Source: Rhyacophila brunnea (taxonomy: Eukaryota; Arthropoda; Insecta; Trichoptera; Rhyacophilidae). From it: a DNA stretch of 64,000 bases. The position numbers were made by a program, and so were the translations under genes. Positions within the stretch are counted from its first letter, which is position 1. Every line of letters starts with the position of its first letter. Shown in pieces: positions 24,884 to 36,590 of this stretch. Below the pieces are notes generated by a model that was given only the letters and a program-made list of their open reading frames with translations, was not told where the DNA came from and did not search any database. Where the stretch lies: assembly GCA_022495005.1 (NCBI GenBank), contig JAGYXB010001608.1:372001-436000 (forward strand), written 5' to 3'.

Positions 24884-26243
24884 CGGGTGTGGGGTAAGGT
24901 ATACGCTTCATTACTTTGCACTCCGGCTCTAGGAATGAAAATGATGAAATATGTAGGAATATTGTAAAAATACTTATTTTACATAGGTTTAAATATTTAT
25001 TTAATTAATACTACATATTATATGAATACAAGTGAATATCATTTGATCTAATTTTATGCGAGGTAATCAGACAAAGAGGCGTATCAGTGTAGTAAAAAGT
25101 GCAAAAAAAGTTAAAAGTTATAAAACGTATATCTAACAGGCAAATGATTTCGAGTGTGGAAGAATATGGGATAAACTTAAACACGTGTCAAGAATACGTA
25201 ATTCTAAGCTTTTCCTCCGTTCTGACAACTGCTCTCGGTTTATGCACTGACGCTCATTCAATATTGGTCTATTTTAAGGTTCCAACACACTGTTGCACGT
25301 TTATAATGTGCGTTTTTTGAAGGGCACTCATATTCAAAACACTGAGTCTTGTAGTATTGGGGTATAATAGCCTATCTGAATTCTATTTATTACTCTGTTC
25401 TGTGCTGTTTACCAAATATGTTTCAAAAAAATCCCACTAGTGTAACTAACATACACACAAACAAGATAACTTTGTCTGTATACAAAAATGGCACTTACGT
25501 CAAACTAAACTGCCTTTTCTAAAACTAAACTGCGATTTCACACGACACCACAGAAGGCTCCAACAAGTACTTGTAGTAGTATATAATATGGATATGTAAA
25601 TAGGCACCTACACATTGCATAACTTTCCACTTCAACCCACGAAGTGCATTTTTACGCTCAAGAGAAAATGGAGATTTTATAATGCATATTCTTTCATGTC
25701 GCATGTTTTCTGTATGAAATAATAATTAATTGTTACATAATATAGTTTCAAAAGATGAAGTCACATTTTTACAATATCGAAAAAGCGAGAAATCTGCTGC
25801 GGCTACTGTGTTATGGGTTTTGCGGATATTAAAAGCAATATTAATTTACAATAAAGTTTATATAGGTATTAATTTAATCCACTAGTTAATAACTATAATT
25901 AGACAATATGCATAAAGATAAATATTTAGTTATAATTAAAAGGTTGTTGAGAGATACGAGACAAGAGTGACATTGTTACATAAGTACGATAAATTGATAG
26001 GAATCGATAAGGGTCTAAGAGCGGAATGCAGAAACATTTGTCATAACTAAAATTTCCTTAGCAGAAAACACTATGCAGAAACATTGTCCTTAGTTAAGAT
26101 CATTTCTATTGAAAATAATACCATATTTAAAAATTCTCTTTCCTATAGTTTAGGTAAATTATTTTATAATTGTTAAACGATGACAAAAATATGACAACTG
26201 CATTTCATAAATGCAATAACTATAAATACATATTAATATTTAA
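24884..26243. other. Intronic non-coding stretch
   Basis: No gene was recognised. A ~40-bp segment near 25155-25195 (AGTGTGGAAGAATATGGGAT...AACACGTGTCA) resembles 41545-41580, just beside mariner copy 3. Confidence 0.45.
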
Positions 26244-26555
26244 TTATAATAGTCTTATGTTTCCGTTATAAGTCATTATACGTGATTCCACAGGCACCGC
26301 AAGATATTTTTTTAACATGGTAACACTAGCGTCAAGTGTCATTTTATCATCTGGCATCTTGTATTTCTGCGGGCTGGCGTATACAAGTAAAATAATATTC
26401 TGCAAGAACATGCCAAACGAATTAACACTATCAATATCCATATTGAGATACATTTTTAAATGAATTTGAGTGTATGGACTGTTTTGTAGACATGCGAATT
26501 TATTTTGACAGCAGCTGTCAGTGGTAAATGGTAATATAGAAGGGGACGTGTTCAT
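26244..26555 (-). CDS. Unrecognised ORF, 103 aa
   Basis: This is an open reading frame with fairly balanced composition, containing VNSFGMFLQNIILLVYASP and DKMTLDASVTMLKKYLAVP. I recognise no domain. It lies within ChaC intron 1, on the same strand. A second unrecognised minus-strand ORF (26836-27057) sits ~280 bp away. Degenerate inverted TAAGGA/TCCTTA strings (near 26070 and 26575) hint at transposon ends. It is more likely a decayed element than a host exon, and chance is possible. Confidence 0.2.
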   Translation of the reverse strand: MNTSPSILPFTTDSCCQNKFACLQNSPYTQIHLKMYLNMDIDSVNSFGMFLQNIILLVYASPQKYKMPDDKMTLDASVTMLKKYLAVPVESRIMTYNGNIRLL

Positions 26556-26835
26556 AACAAAAGTAGTCTATGGATAAGGATTCCTTAACTCTATACTCAG
26601 GATTGTCTATAGTTAAGTCATGCTTTTCGGCGACTTATCCTTAGGATCGAAATCTTAGATTGTGCATGCTGCTCTAAGCTAAGCCAAGGAATCTTAATTG
26701 ATTCCCGTCTGGCGAAAGTCGATGGTGTTATAAGGTATCATTCATTTTTGGCATTGGTAGGACTTAACTATGTGATCATTAAACTTTGTAATTGAAAGCT
26801 AGATGATTGAAAACATTTTAAGTAGGATACCTATG

Positions 26836-27057
26836 TCAGCTAAACTTATTGGAAACAGTTAGAATGGCACACATGAATGTAACGATTGCATCATTTCCTG
26901 TCAGTGTATTTGGTGATAGAGGAATTAACACCTTCTGTTTTAAACTCTGAGGCGAAGTTGTGTGACTCATTTTTACAATAATTTTCAAGCCAAACAGAAT
27001 CAATTTGATATGCATGTCGCCTACCTGCAGAGCTTTAAAAGCTGTACAAACTGGCAT
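26836..27057 (-). CDS. Unrecognised ORF, 73 aa
   Basis: The ORF contains FKALQVGDMHIKLILFGLK and SPQSLKQKVLIPLSPNTLTG. Composition is more protein-like than its surroundings, but no family is recognised. Together with 26244-26555 it may mark a decayed mobile element. Evidence is weak. Confidence 0.18.
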   Translation of the reverse strand: MPVCTAFKALQVGDMHIKLILFGLKIIVKMSHTTSPQSLKQKVLIPLSPNTLTGNDAIVTFMCAILTVSNKFS

Positions 27058-28621
27058 TGCTAAGACAACACTATTAAACTATACGATTCAATTAATGATG
27101 TGTCCCCGTAATTATGTTATAAAAGACATAACCTTATGAAGTCGGTAGATACAGATGAATATTTTATATTGACATTTTAGGTGATTGTAAGTCGTAATAT
27201 AATAATTATTATTCATAATAATTTCCCTCGAATATATATGTGGTTACGTTTCGACCAACGGTACATTTGGTACATACAACGGAGTATATTTTGATTCCTT
27301 GTCCAAATGCGGAATTGTTGTCTGTTACATCTGCTTCATAGGTGGAATGATAATTTTAAAACGTCCGTCCGCGTAATATCTTCGTTAGCCTAAACAAGAG
27401 TGAACTCGTGTTTTGGCATTCAGCCAAGCCTTTATTTAACTTAGCTTATATGCACCGATACTCGTTACATTATAATTGGATGAAAAAGCAAATAAAATAA
27501 AACTGCCAATACTGATAGCAGTTGCTTGAAAATTTTCCACTGGTAAACTGGTAAAAAATAGGTAATTACTACGAATTACGATAATACAGTACCGATAATA
27601 AAAGTGTAATACATTTTAACATCGGATAAAAGGGGTTTTAACTGCTTTCCGCATTGTTTATGCTAGCATACTATACTTAGGTAAATTAAAAAAATATATA
27701 ATGCTTGGGGTTTAGCGAAATGGATGTAAAGTTGTATTGTAAAGGTTGAACATAATTAGATATCATTAGTAAGACAACTAAAATAAATCCGGCTTGACAC
27801 TGTGTACCAGATATTATAATAGCACTACTTTTTTTTATTAAAAAATAATATTAAAATATACGTAATATATGCATACACGTATAATAATAACATATTATTA
27901 CACGCTCACAGTTGCTTGTTATCGTATTTGGTTATTGGGTTGTCACCGCGTTTTCATCAGTTTTTCCCGAAAGTTTATGATCGTTGTTTTGTTTTACAAT
28001 TAATATTAGGCGAAATATCAGAGATTTATTAATCCAAACGATGAGAATAATTGAAATGGAAAAACCTCAAACATACCTTATCTTATTGCTTAAACAGAGT
28101 TGTCACTCGGCAGTCGGCAGGTGAAATATGTGTGTATAAAGATTACTCGCTCCGCGGGGGTTTTTCTAGGATTATTCATATTAGGTACCTATTTTCTGAG
28201 GTTTTCTAAGTTACAAATTCAATAAATAATTATGCATTGTATTCTAAAAATTTTCCGATATATTCAGTCTAAAGAAAAATAATGTTTAATGAAACGTTGT
28301 GTGTTTTGTCTTCGTTCGAATTTATTAGTTACCTATCGTAAATTTAAAAGAAGTGTGATTTTAAATTTGTATAGGTAGGTAGTTACTTACCAATATTCTA
28401 ATACTTTTACTTCTACAATATGAATCCAGGTAGGTACCCAACTACTGATAATACCATCATTCTGCATTTAAATGGGGTTTGGTATATTAGTTTTGTGCGC
28501 ATGCGCGAATCCAAAACAATTTGTTGCCATCGTATTAGTGTAATATCGTATCATTTATTCTTCACATAAAGATTGTTTTAAGTTACGTCAATTATCAGCT
28601 TAATGTTTAATCCATGGTTGG
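27058..28621. other. Intronic non-coding stretch
   Basis: Nothing was recognised. Confidence 0.5.
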
Positions 28622-28629
28622 CAATATTC

Positions 28630-28986
28630 GGGTCTAGGACGATTTGGCGCCGCCACTACTGGACGCAATCGAATAAAATTCGAAAATAAATAGAGGTTCG
28701 TGAATTATAGGTACTTTTAAAATTGGTGAGAATTTAAATATGCACACGTAAATAATGATTTAATTGTGCATATATTTGAGTTCTGACAAGAAAAGAGATC
28801 TCTTATTTTTATATAAAGCCTCAGACATGATAATTCTCAATAAAGAAAACATTATGTTAAGAGCAAAATGAATTAAGTAGTAGTAGATAGAAAATGATTA
28901 AAATTCCTCGTCTAGTTTCTGTATAAAATCGTGACGAAGGTCTACTTATTTTATTCGACAGTGCGGCGCCCAGCTGTCCCATTCCC
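28630..28986. mobile_element. hAT-type MITE, 357 bp, perfect 8-bp target duplication
   Basis: The ends GGGTCTAGGACGATTTGGC (left) and the inverse of GGGAATGGGACAGCTGGGC (right) are imperfect inverted repeats (GGG....GGAC). It is flanked by the perfect direct repeat CAATATTC at 28622-28629 and 28987-28994. The interior aligns in reverse with 55267-55676, including GACGAGGAATTTTAATCA and TATGCACACGTAAATAATG. An apparent minus-strand ORF beginning in the flank (28857-29066) is a translation of this element. Confidence 0.9.
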
Positions 28987-28994
28987 CAATATTC

Positions 28995-29458
28995 AGAGTC
29001 ACCCGGAAGCTCATGATCAGCGGAACTAAAAACCACCGTTCTTCTACGACCACCGGTTTCGCCCATTACACACGATTACATATACTAGTTATAGAATATA
29101 GCACAGGGCTATAACCTGTGAGCAGATCGCTCTTTGATAATAATTTCCAACCATTCGATCAGCGCTACGGCAGTGGAAATATACAAATACCACCAAGCAA
29201 GGAAGCCATCGACGGAAACCTGCGTAAAGCAAAACGTGGAAAACGCTCGATACAACATACCTAATATTATTTGCAGTACAAAGGTATTGTATGCTTCACG
29301 ATATTGATCCGTAGTTTCCCAACGACTGCATTTCTCATTTATTTATCAGAACGGCTTAATTATTCTAATTACCCTGATACGGATTATACTTATCGGATTT
29401 GTCCTCACTTAATCAGAACATATCACTAAATCGCCTATCCACTAAAATCATGTTATGG
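28995..29458. other. Intronic non-coding stretch
   Basis: Nothing was recognised. Confidence 0.5.
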
Positions 29459-29460
29459 TA

Positions 29461-30757
29461 CGAGGGTGGGTCAATAATTCCTTAGAAAAAAGCATTAAAA
29501 CAGGTTTTATTTTTGTATTTTTTTTTTATTTCTCAACATAATCTCCTTGGAGCTCAATACACTTGGTTAGACGTTTCTCAATTTTTTTAAACCGTCAGAA
29601 AAATAAGTTTTCGGAAGGTCCTCAAAATAAGCATTTGTCCGATCGATGACTTCTTCATTTGAAAAAACGTTGTCCACTTAGCCATTTTTTTAAGTTTGGG
29701 AAAAGGAAAAAGTCACTGGGGGCTAAATCTGGCGAATACGGTGGGTGGTCGACCAATTCGAACTTCAATTCTTCAATTTTAGCCATTGATCGTAAACATG
29801 TGTGAACACGGGCATTGTCCTGATGAAAGAGGATTTTTTTCCTGTTTAAATGAGGCCGTTTTTCTTCAATTTTGTTTTTTAGCTGGTCCAATAAAGATGC
29901 ATAATAATCCCCTGTTATTGTTTTTCCTTTTTCCAAATAGTCAACGAAAATAATTCCACGTGCATCCCAAAATACAGTAGCCATAACCTTACCAGCTGAT
30001 TTTACGGTTTTCGCCTTCTTTGGACATGGTTCGCCTTTCGCAATCCACTGCTTTGACTGTTCTTTCGTCTCGGGAGTATAGTGGTGTATCCATGTTTCAT
30101 CTACAGTCACAAAGCGACGAAAAATTCATCCGGATTGCGTTGCATGAGCGACAACAGGGCTTTAGAGGCCACCACCCTATTGCGTTTATTGTCGACTGTG
30201 AGCAAACGCGGCACCCATCTTGCAGAAATATTTTTCATGCCCAATTTGTCATGTAAAATAGAAATGACGCTACCTTTTGAGATCCCTGTAACCTCAATTA
30301 TCTCACTCAACTTTAATCTTCGGTCACTTAACACCATATCGTGGATTTTATTGATCATTTCTGGTGTAGTCACCTCTACAGGACGTCCTGAGCGTGGTTC
30401 ATCCTTTGTTGATGTACGACCACGTTTAAATTCATTTAACCAGTTATAAATAGTTGCAAGTGAAGGAGCAGATATGCCGTGAACTAAATCCAACTCATTT
30501 TTATTTCCTTTGCTGTTAACCCTTTTATATTAAAATGTTTAATAACAGCTCTAAACTCAATTTTCTCCATTTTCCATGTTTCCATTTTCCACAAGCAAAT
30601 TTTTTTTAAATGTACGAGAAACACACAACAACCCGACCAATCTGATTGAAACTTCGCAGCATACTGAATCGGTAGTGCCGCTGCATGAAAACAAACCGCT
30701 TGCAGTACTAATCGCGCCACCTGTCGGCTTTTCTAAGGACTTATTGACCCACCCTCG
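29461..30757 (-). mobile_element. mariner element, copy 2 (1297 bp)
   Basis: Inverted ends CGAGGGTGGGTCAATAATTC (29461) and the inverse of CGAGGGTGGGTCAATAAGTC (to 30757) are flanked by TA at 29459-29460 and 30758-30759. Orientation is opposite to copy 1 and identity to it is high throughout. Confidence 0.95.
29526..30585 (-). pseudogene. mariner transposase, three frameshifts (copy 2)
   Basis: Read from the ATG at 30585 it gives the same protein as copy 1 (METWKMEKIEF...), but the frame breaks three times. One A is lost in the run after KEIK (near 30508). One T is lost after RNPDEFF (near 30121). Two bases are lost in the T-run after SGQRFF (near 29663). All three catalytic Asp codons are retained (TVDETWIHHY, HQDNARVHT, SPDLAPSDFF). 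Every break is in a homopolymer run, as expected from replication slippage or, alternatively, from sequencing error. The first break is shared with copy 3. Confidence 0.92.
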
Positions 30758-30867
30758 TAATTTGCAATTAGAACGTAGATATCGTTAGCGATAGTGCCCA
30801 TAGAACGCGTCGAGCGGGCGAAGTCGGCGTATGAAGCGTTTATTCATAACCATAATCACACGTCTCT

Positions 30868-31336
30868 TGCCGCGCATTACCCTTCACCTATGTAATAAGC
30901 GGCCCAAGCAGCACAAAATAATTATTATTACAGCGTCTCTCATAACAAAGCAATAAAAATATTATATTATTTCGGGGCTTGTAATTAATATTTACGACGA
31001 CATTATTCAACCAGCGAAATATAGGACACGGAATAAAATTAAACAATGACTTCTCTGTTATTAAATAATGACTTCTCGCCCGTCGAACGACGACGCTTCG
31101 AGCAGCGTGATTTTGGTAGCCGTGGTCAATGAATGGACTTCTTTGTATTTCCATTAAATCGTATCGCCGAGAAGCGAAAAACGGTGACTCATGCGGCAGG
31201 CGGGGCACAAGGCATCGTCAAGTCCAGTGTGCGCTGGCGTATTTGATTACGTTGTATTTTCGATGATTTACGCGCCACTTGTAGAAATTTTGCGCGAGCG
31301 CCGCACTCGCTGCGTCAATGGGCTTTATGCCTTAGA
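30868..31336. repeat. Interspersed repeat, copy 2, ~110 bp from mariner copy 2
   Basis: It matches 24395-24883 in the same orientation (GCATTACCCTTCACCTATG; TGACTTCTCGCCCGTC; CGAGAAGCGAAAAACGGTG; TGATTACGTTGTATTTTCGA) and ends TGGGCTTTATGCCTTAG. The expected left terminus CTAAGGCATAAAGCCCA is missing or replaced here. Confidence 0.72.
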
Positions 31337-32145
31337 CAACATGATTTATGAAATCCAATAAGTACTTACATAATTACATAGTTATTATTATATTTAAATA
31401 CTAGCCTATTTCTTGTTATCTTGCGGAATGCTTAGGTTTTTTTATAGTAGTAATAAACCCACATACTTACTTGACTATTAAATAATGCGGCAAAAATATC
31501 TAAGTTAAAAATATTAATTTAAGGAGCACTCAGACTTATACATAAATCATATCGCATGCCAAATTTGGAATTATTTTCAGCAATGATTTGAACTGAGTGC
31601 CTAGTTAGTTTATAGGTATTGATTTTATGACTGAACTTATTTTCCATCTTGTTCCCATGATACCTCATACCAAACTGACGTCTTAAAATTTTGGCACAGT
31701 ACCTAAGTAGCGAGTACCTAGGTATTAAGCTATATGTACGAATAGTTCAAAGCCTTTTGCAATCTCTATCGATTTTGTCTCGGCACGGTCTGCCACTTTG
31801 TCTAGCCGTGTATTTCCATACGTATGATAAAATATGATTTCATTATTTGATACCTACTGATTTTACATACATTATTATAAATATTGGCAATAATTACTAA
31901 TGTAAACATTCTTATCAATAAATAATGCCATTATCACGTTATCTCCATAACCTTCAGGCTGCAGATGGCAAGAGTTATGACATGATGGTGATAATGGATA
32001 TAATATATTAAATTAATACTAGATGGATTCGCAGTCAAACAACTGTTATGGATAATATACCATAATAAACCATCCGGTGTTCAAATTGAGAACTAAGCTC
32101 ACCACAGTATAACAAGTTTTGAATTATAATATGTCAAATGTTAGC
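31337..32145. other. Intronic non-coding stretch
   Basis: Nothing was recognised. Confidence 0.5.
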
Positions 32146-32407
32146 ATTCGTCGCTATAGGATTGTTTTCCCGAATATCCGTTTTTGTCAAAATCGACCTT
32201 TTAATGCAGAATATTTTTTGTATCTAAACGGACTAGAACCATCCTTTTCTTTAAATCACTTTGTAATGGTAATGAATACATCATTCATATACTGTAAAAA
32301 TAACTATTTAAATATCTCCATGTATTTAAATATAGGATTATGACATTTGTTTTTCGTCTCCTGAACATTTGGTCTATTCGGGAAACCAATCCTACAGCGA
32401 CGAATTG
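32146..32407. repeat. Inverted-repeat element, ~262 bp
   Basis: The left end ATTCGTCGCTATAGGATTG continuing TTTTCCCGAATA pairs with the right end TATTCGGGAAACCAATCCTA continuing CAGCGACGAAT. Arms are about 33 bp. No clear target duplication and no coding capacity. A ~50-bp stretch just upstream (32075-32110, GAACTAAGCTCACCACAGTAT) recurs near 36080. Confidence 0.65.
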
Positions 32408-32843
32408 TGGCGCCCTCACTCAGCTGACAACTTATACTGGTGGATCTATACCAACAATCCGGGATTATTGTTTGGTTGAAGTCCGTGACAAAGTAGAAAA
32501 TATGTAAAGTAAATGGCATTAATGTCGTCCACCAATTCACAATGGTGGACGAGATCAAATCATTTGCGAGTGCATGATCGACATGGATGACAGCGACGCA
32601 GGACCGGTAGAAATGGAGGAGACATAAAGAGGAATATGGCCGACAAACGAGGAATTTTCTGAAATAATAATAATCGACGGTTATGCGCGATATAAATTGA
32701 TTTAAAATGTCTAAAAATTGTAGGTAGATCGGTCAATTGAACTCGTCTTATTTTTTATCAGTTTTATCAATAAATACCGATTACTTCATAAAGCCCGAAG
32801 ATGCGAAATCGAAAATACCGTGTCACGAATAACGACATAGGTA
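32408..32843. other. Intronic non-coding stretch
   Basis: Nothing was recognised. Confidence 0.45.
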
Positions 32844-32851
32844 CCTACATG

Positions 32852-33390
32852 TAGAGTTGGGTATTTCCCGAGAAAATCTCAATCTCGAGATTCGGGATTT
32901 TCAGAAAAGAATTCTCGATATCGGGAAATTTAAAAAAAAAAACCAGTAAAAATCCTTAAATCAGTGTAAAAACAGACAAATTCCAAAAAATAATAATTTT
33001 TTTTATTTATATAAAAAGACAAACAAAATAGAAGTAGGAAAACAAAAATAATTCCAAAAAACACAGGCTGTCAATCGCTGCGTCTGACAATCGCGTACGC
33101 TTTTGAGACACAAATTCCCTGATGTTTCAAAAATTTGCGCTCATTTTGAGTCGACGTTGGCTTAATTGTGTTAAATGCCCCGATCAGTTTTTTAACGTTT
33201 TGTGTCTCTGTCCACTTTTTTTCACATAGGAAATCGTTTTTTCAATTAATATTTGATAATAAAGAAATCCCGAATCCCGAGAAAAGATTCTCGAGATCTG
33301 GGATTTCCCGAAATGTTAAAAATTTCAATTCTCGAGATTCGGGATGGGACATCTCGAAAATTTCTCGAGAATTCCCGAAACCCAACTCTA
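32852..33390 (-). mobile_element. hAT deletion derivative, 539 bp, perfect 8-bp target duplication
   Basis: Inverted ends TAGAGTTGGGTATTTCCCG (left) and the inverse of TAGAGTTGGGTTTCGGGAA (right) are flanked by the perfect repeat CCTACATG at 32844-32851 and 33391-33398. Multiple ATCTCGAGA/TCTCGAGATC subterminal motifs lie at both ends and could be transposase-binding repeats. A piece of transposase gene remains on the minus strand, showing derivation from an autonomous hAT element by internal deletion. Confidence 0.93.
33060..33240 (-). pseudogene. hAT transposase C-terminal dimerisation domain remnant
   Basis: The minus strand reads AFNTIKPTSTQNERKFLKH, then, after a frame change, RLSDAAIDSLCFLE. 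The (I/V)KPTS-T-x-x-ER-x-F motif followed by RLSD-x-x-IDSLCFL is the signature of the hAT C-terminal dimerisation region. In hAT proteins it normally reads ER-x-FS-x-A-x(2)-(V/I)x(2)-R-x-R-L-x-x-x-x-x-(D/L). The N-terminal zinc finger and the catalytic region are absent. It is a fragment, not a working gene. Confidence 0.8.
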
Positions 33391-33398
33391 CCTACATG

Positions 33399-35270
33399 GT
33401 AATGTTGAAAATTATTATCTACGAATTTGAACAATAATTATTTATTAACAACATGGCAATTTTCCGACCAACATAAATATTATTACCAATAATATTATAT
33501 GAAGGAATTTATTTGGAAGATTTCCATTATTTATGTATGGTTGGTTGGTAAAATTTAATTATCGGGAATTAAAAAGAATTTTCATACTGCATAAATAAAT
33601 AATGTGAATCATTTTTTTTCGAATGCCAAGACGTGTAATTTTTCAGTTGCGATGCAAGGTGCAATGTGTAAGTGTGAAACGAATCCCAAAATAAAATGGA
33701 GTGACCGATAACGATAAAACCATCCACGAGTAGAGCATACATTTCTGTAATAAAATGAATCGATAAATATTATATCCAGCTTGCATATTTGCGAGAAATT
33801 TTATGAATAAAATTGTTTAAATGAGTTTCAATTTGGAATGCGTCAAGCGCGCCAAGATGAAAATAATCACGGAAGCACAGATAGAGAATTTTTAAAAATT
33901 CAATGAAGACCATAACAAAATTCTTTTCCGACATAGTGTAGGTATCAGAAATACCTAATTGGGAATTCAAATTGAGAAAACATATACAATATAGGTAGGT
34001 AGATCCACATTTGAATTATTAAGAACTATATAACATTGCTATTGGCACGTTCTATAATAAAATTTGAATTCGCGAATAAGTGATCACGTGAAAATACAAT
34101 GTGTAGGTATAAATAAAATCGCCTGAGTTTTTCGCGACAAGCAAAGCAATGCCAAGAGCGCTTTTACTTTCAGTGTAGGTTGTTAGTTACTTTATTGTAC
34201 GTAAGCAGGTAGGTATACTGTTTACGATGCGGTGAACGGTGAACGTATGCGACTTCGCATTCAAGGAATTTAGGTTAGTCAGGTTAGTGCAATGCTTCTT
34301 CAGTGGTGAAGAGTTTTCATGTCATGAGTCACACATTTCGCTTCATCATTCGGTAAATGCAAAAGAGGTTTAAAATCGTGGCTTACAATTTTCTACTTCA
34401 AGATTTGACAATCTATTTACGGGCTTGAACGGATTTATAGTCCCTGAGGATGACAATTAAATCACACAAAGCTACAACAACTAAACGTATTATTAAACCG
34501 CAATTAATATAATATGAGACCAAGATGTTGAAGAAAACCTTCTTCAAGAAAGCCTAAACATGAAAGTGAAGCAAAAATAAGGACCTATGGTTTACTGATT
34601 AGATTTTTTAGAAAAATAACTTCGCATTACAGGTGTATTTGAAGACAGTCACACTTCGAAAGAGATCTATTTACCAATTTGCAATTCACAATGGATAGAT
34701 AAGCAACCAATAATACAATACTTCGATTCTATTACTTAGTTGACAAATCCTGTAAAATCGTTTATATGATCTCATCTCAAAAAGCGACAGCCATTGCTTG
34801 CATTAGGAAATCGGAAATGCAAACTTAATGATGTTAATATTGGTGCAATTTACCAATTTAACCATGCTTCATTCGTACGGTAAATGCGTTTTAATGTCAT
34901 AATAGAAATAGTGTAAAATGCACTACATAGGTAATCCAAACTCTTTGTATGAGACGCATTTGAATTCAGCCCACAATGAAAATATTTGTGGTAAACGATT
35001 ATTTATGTGGCAAGCGAAAATAGTTGATTTTAACGTTATTTTTTGCATTTTATTTTTTAATTAGAACAATAACTTCATTTTTATTACCTAGCTGTTAAAC
35101 CCTTTATTGCAATAAATATAAGCAGCATGAAATTGAACATATCGACATAAATATTTGTGTAATTTTTAATAATCAGTTTCTGTGGGTTGTTCAGCTTTTA
35201 AACATTTCTTTGGTATGCTTTTGGCGGGTTTTTTGAAGTACTGTATTATTACATATTGTGTGAAATTACG
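33399..35270. other. Intronic non-coding stretch
   Basis: Nothing was recognised. Confidence 0.5.
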
Positions 35271-35706
35271 TATTTTACAACGTGTTTCTTAGGTCGTATT
35301 CTTATTTGTCCGGTGGTTGTTTGTACGGTACAAATATTGCAATCGATGTTTAACTAACTTCCCGACTAGCTAGACATTTGAAACTTTTAGAATATATCAG
35401 AACACGATGCAAATGCATTATTTTAATACTGTTAGCCATCTTTAAGTAGAATTGAATTCATTTTCAGTTAATTCTGTTTTGTATGAAAAGTTATTTCGAT
35501 ACCATTATTGGTTGCTAGGGGGTACTAGCAACTAAATTATTGATAATACATACGTGCGTTACTATGGAAATCAATATGAAATGACATTTCATTATTCAGT
35601 ATTTCTATCAAGTGCAAATTTTTTTGATCGCTTAAGCTAGTCAAGTCAAGTTTATATGATTCAACAGAAAATTTAAAAACGTTGTATATAAAAAGTTCCT
35701 TTTATC
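35271..35706 (+). repeat. Interspersed repeat, copy 1 (inverse copy at 59659-60075)
   Basis: The sequence from TATTTTACAACGTGTTTCTT to TTGTATATAAAAAGTTCCTT matches the reverse complement of 59659-60075 over ~430 bp. It includes AACTTCCCGACTAGCTAGAC and AGTCAAGTCAAGTTTATATG. A GTTGCTAG...CTAGCAAC hairpin sits in the middle. No coding capacity and no target duplication recognised. Confidence 0.8.
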
Positions 35707-36501
35707 TATATATAGCATAGTATGTGGACTGGACGTCTCATAATATAAAATTTGTATCGAGGTCTTCTTACCTCATCACTTGATTGCTTGCTTCTAGCAA
35801 CTCTTAACCTTAGCTACTAATACTATATTCCCATCCCCAGACAAATCGGTACACGTGTAGTCTCTTGTCTTCTGCCATGCACCAAATTTAACGGCAATTG
35901 ATATTACATACTATATTAATTATAAAATATTATAATCGCAAAACTGCTCAACTAATGTGTGCTATGACGTGCATAGCTCATAAGTTGTGCGTGCGAAACA
36001 TGGACCGACCGATCGAGAGAGATCAAAAAATAAAGGGTAACAATAGATATACCATCATAAATCGTCAGGTGTTCGAATTTAGAACTAAGCTCATCACCGT
36101 ATAAAATGAGCCCTATGAAATGAAAATACAAAATCAACCAGTACGTAGGAAGCTAACGGTGTATGGCGTATGCGATGAGACACACGTAGCAAAACGGCAA
36201 CATGGCTTCTAGGAGTTCTAGGTAGACATTGTTTCTAGTAGTAGACTAGTAGAAAGAGTACTCGATAGATATGGCAACACAAAACACTGAAGTTCTTAAT
36301 TTCAATAATTATTAGTACGCAATTGACGTGAGCTTAGTAACTAATAAGCTTAGATTATAGAAAAATATAGATGGAGCTATTGCATGTGTTTGTCCTTCAA
36401 AACATGACGAACTTTTTCATGCACTTGCCTCGCCCCCTTCACACTTCCTCCGCGACCCTTTCCTGGGTTATTCGAAAATATGTGTGACAGTGTGCGTGTC
36501 G
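35707..36501. other. Intronic non-coding stretch
   Basis: Contains a short repeat near 36060-36100 shared with 32075-32110. Nothing else was recognised. Confidence 0.45.
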
Positions 36502-36590
36502 TAGTGTTGCCAGATATCGAATATTTATTCCAATGTTATAATTTTACAAGCGATGTTTTTTTATAAATTATATTATGGCAACACTGGCGT
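36502..36590. repeat. Small inverted-repeat element (possible MITE)
   Basis: AGTGTTGCCAGATAT at the left pairs with ATATTATGGCAACACT at the right around an AT-rich centre. CAGNGTTGCCATA-type ends also appear singly near 16950 and 12172. Small and degenerate. Confidence 0.4.

Noticed and set aside
28857..29066. Minus-strand 69-aa ORF (MGETGGRRRTVVFSS...) as a host exon
   Set aside because: Most of it lies in the hAT MITE at 28630-28986 and the same DNA recurs at 55267-55676, so the frame is a by-product of the repeat.
33168..33437. Plus-strand 89-aa ORF rich in SRDSG-like motifs
   Set aside because: It is antisense to the hAT remnant, and its motifs come from the subterminal CTCGAGA repeats.
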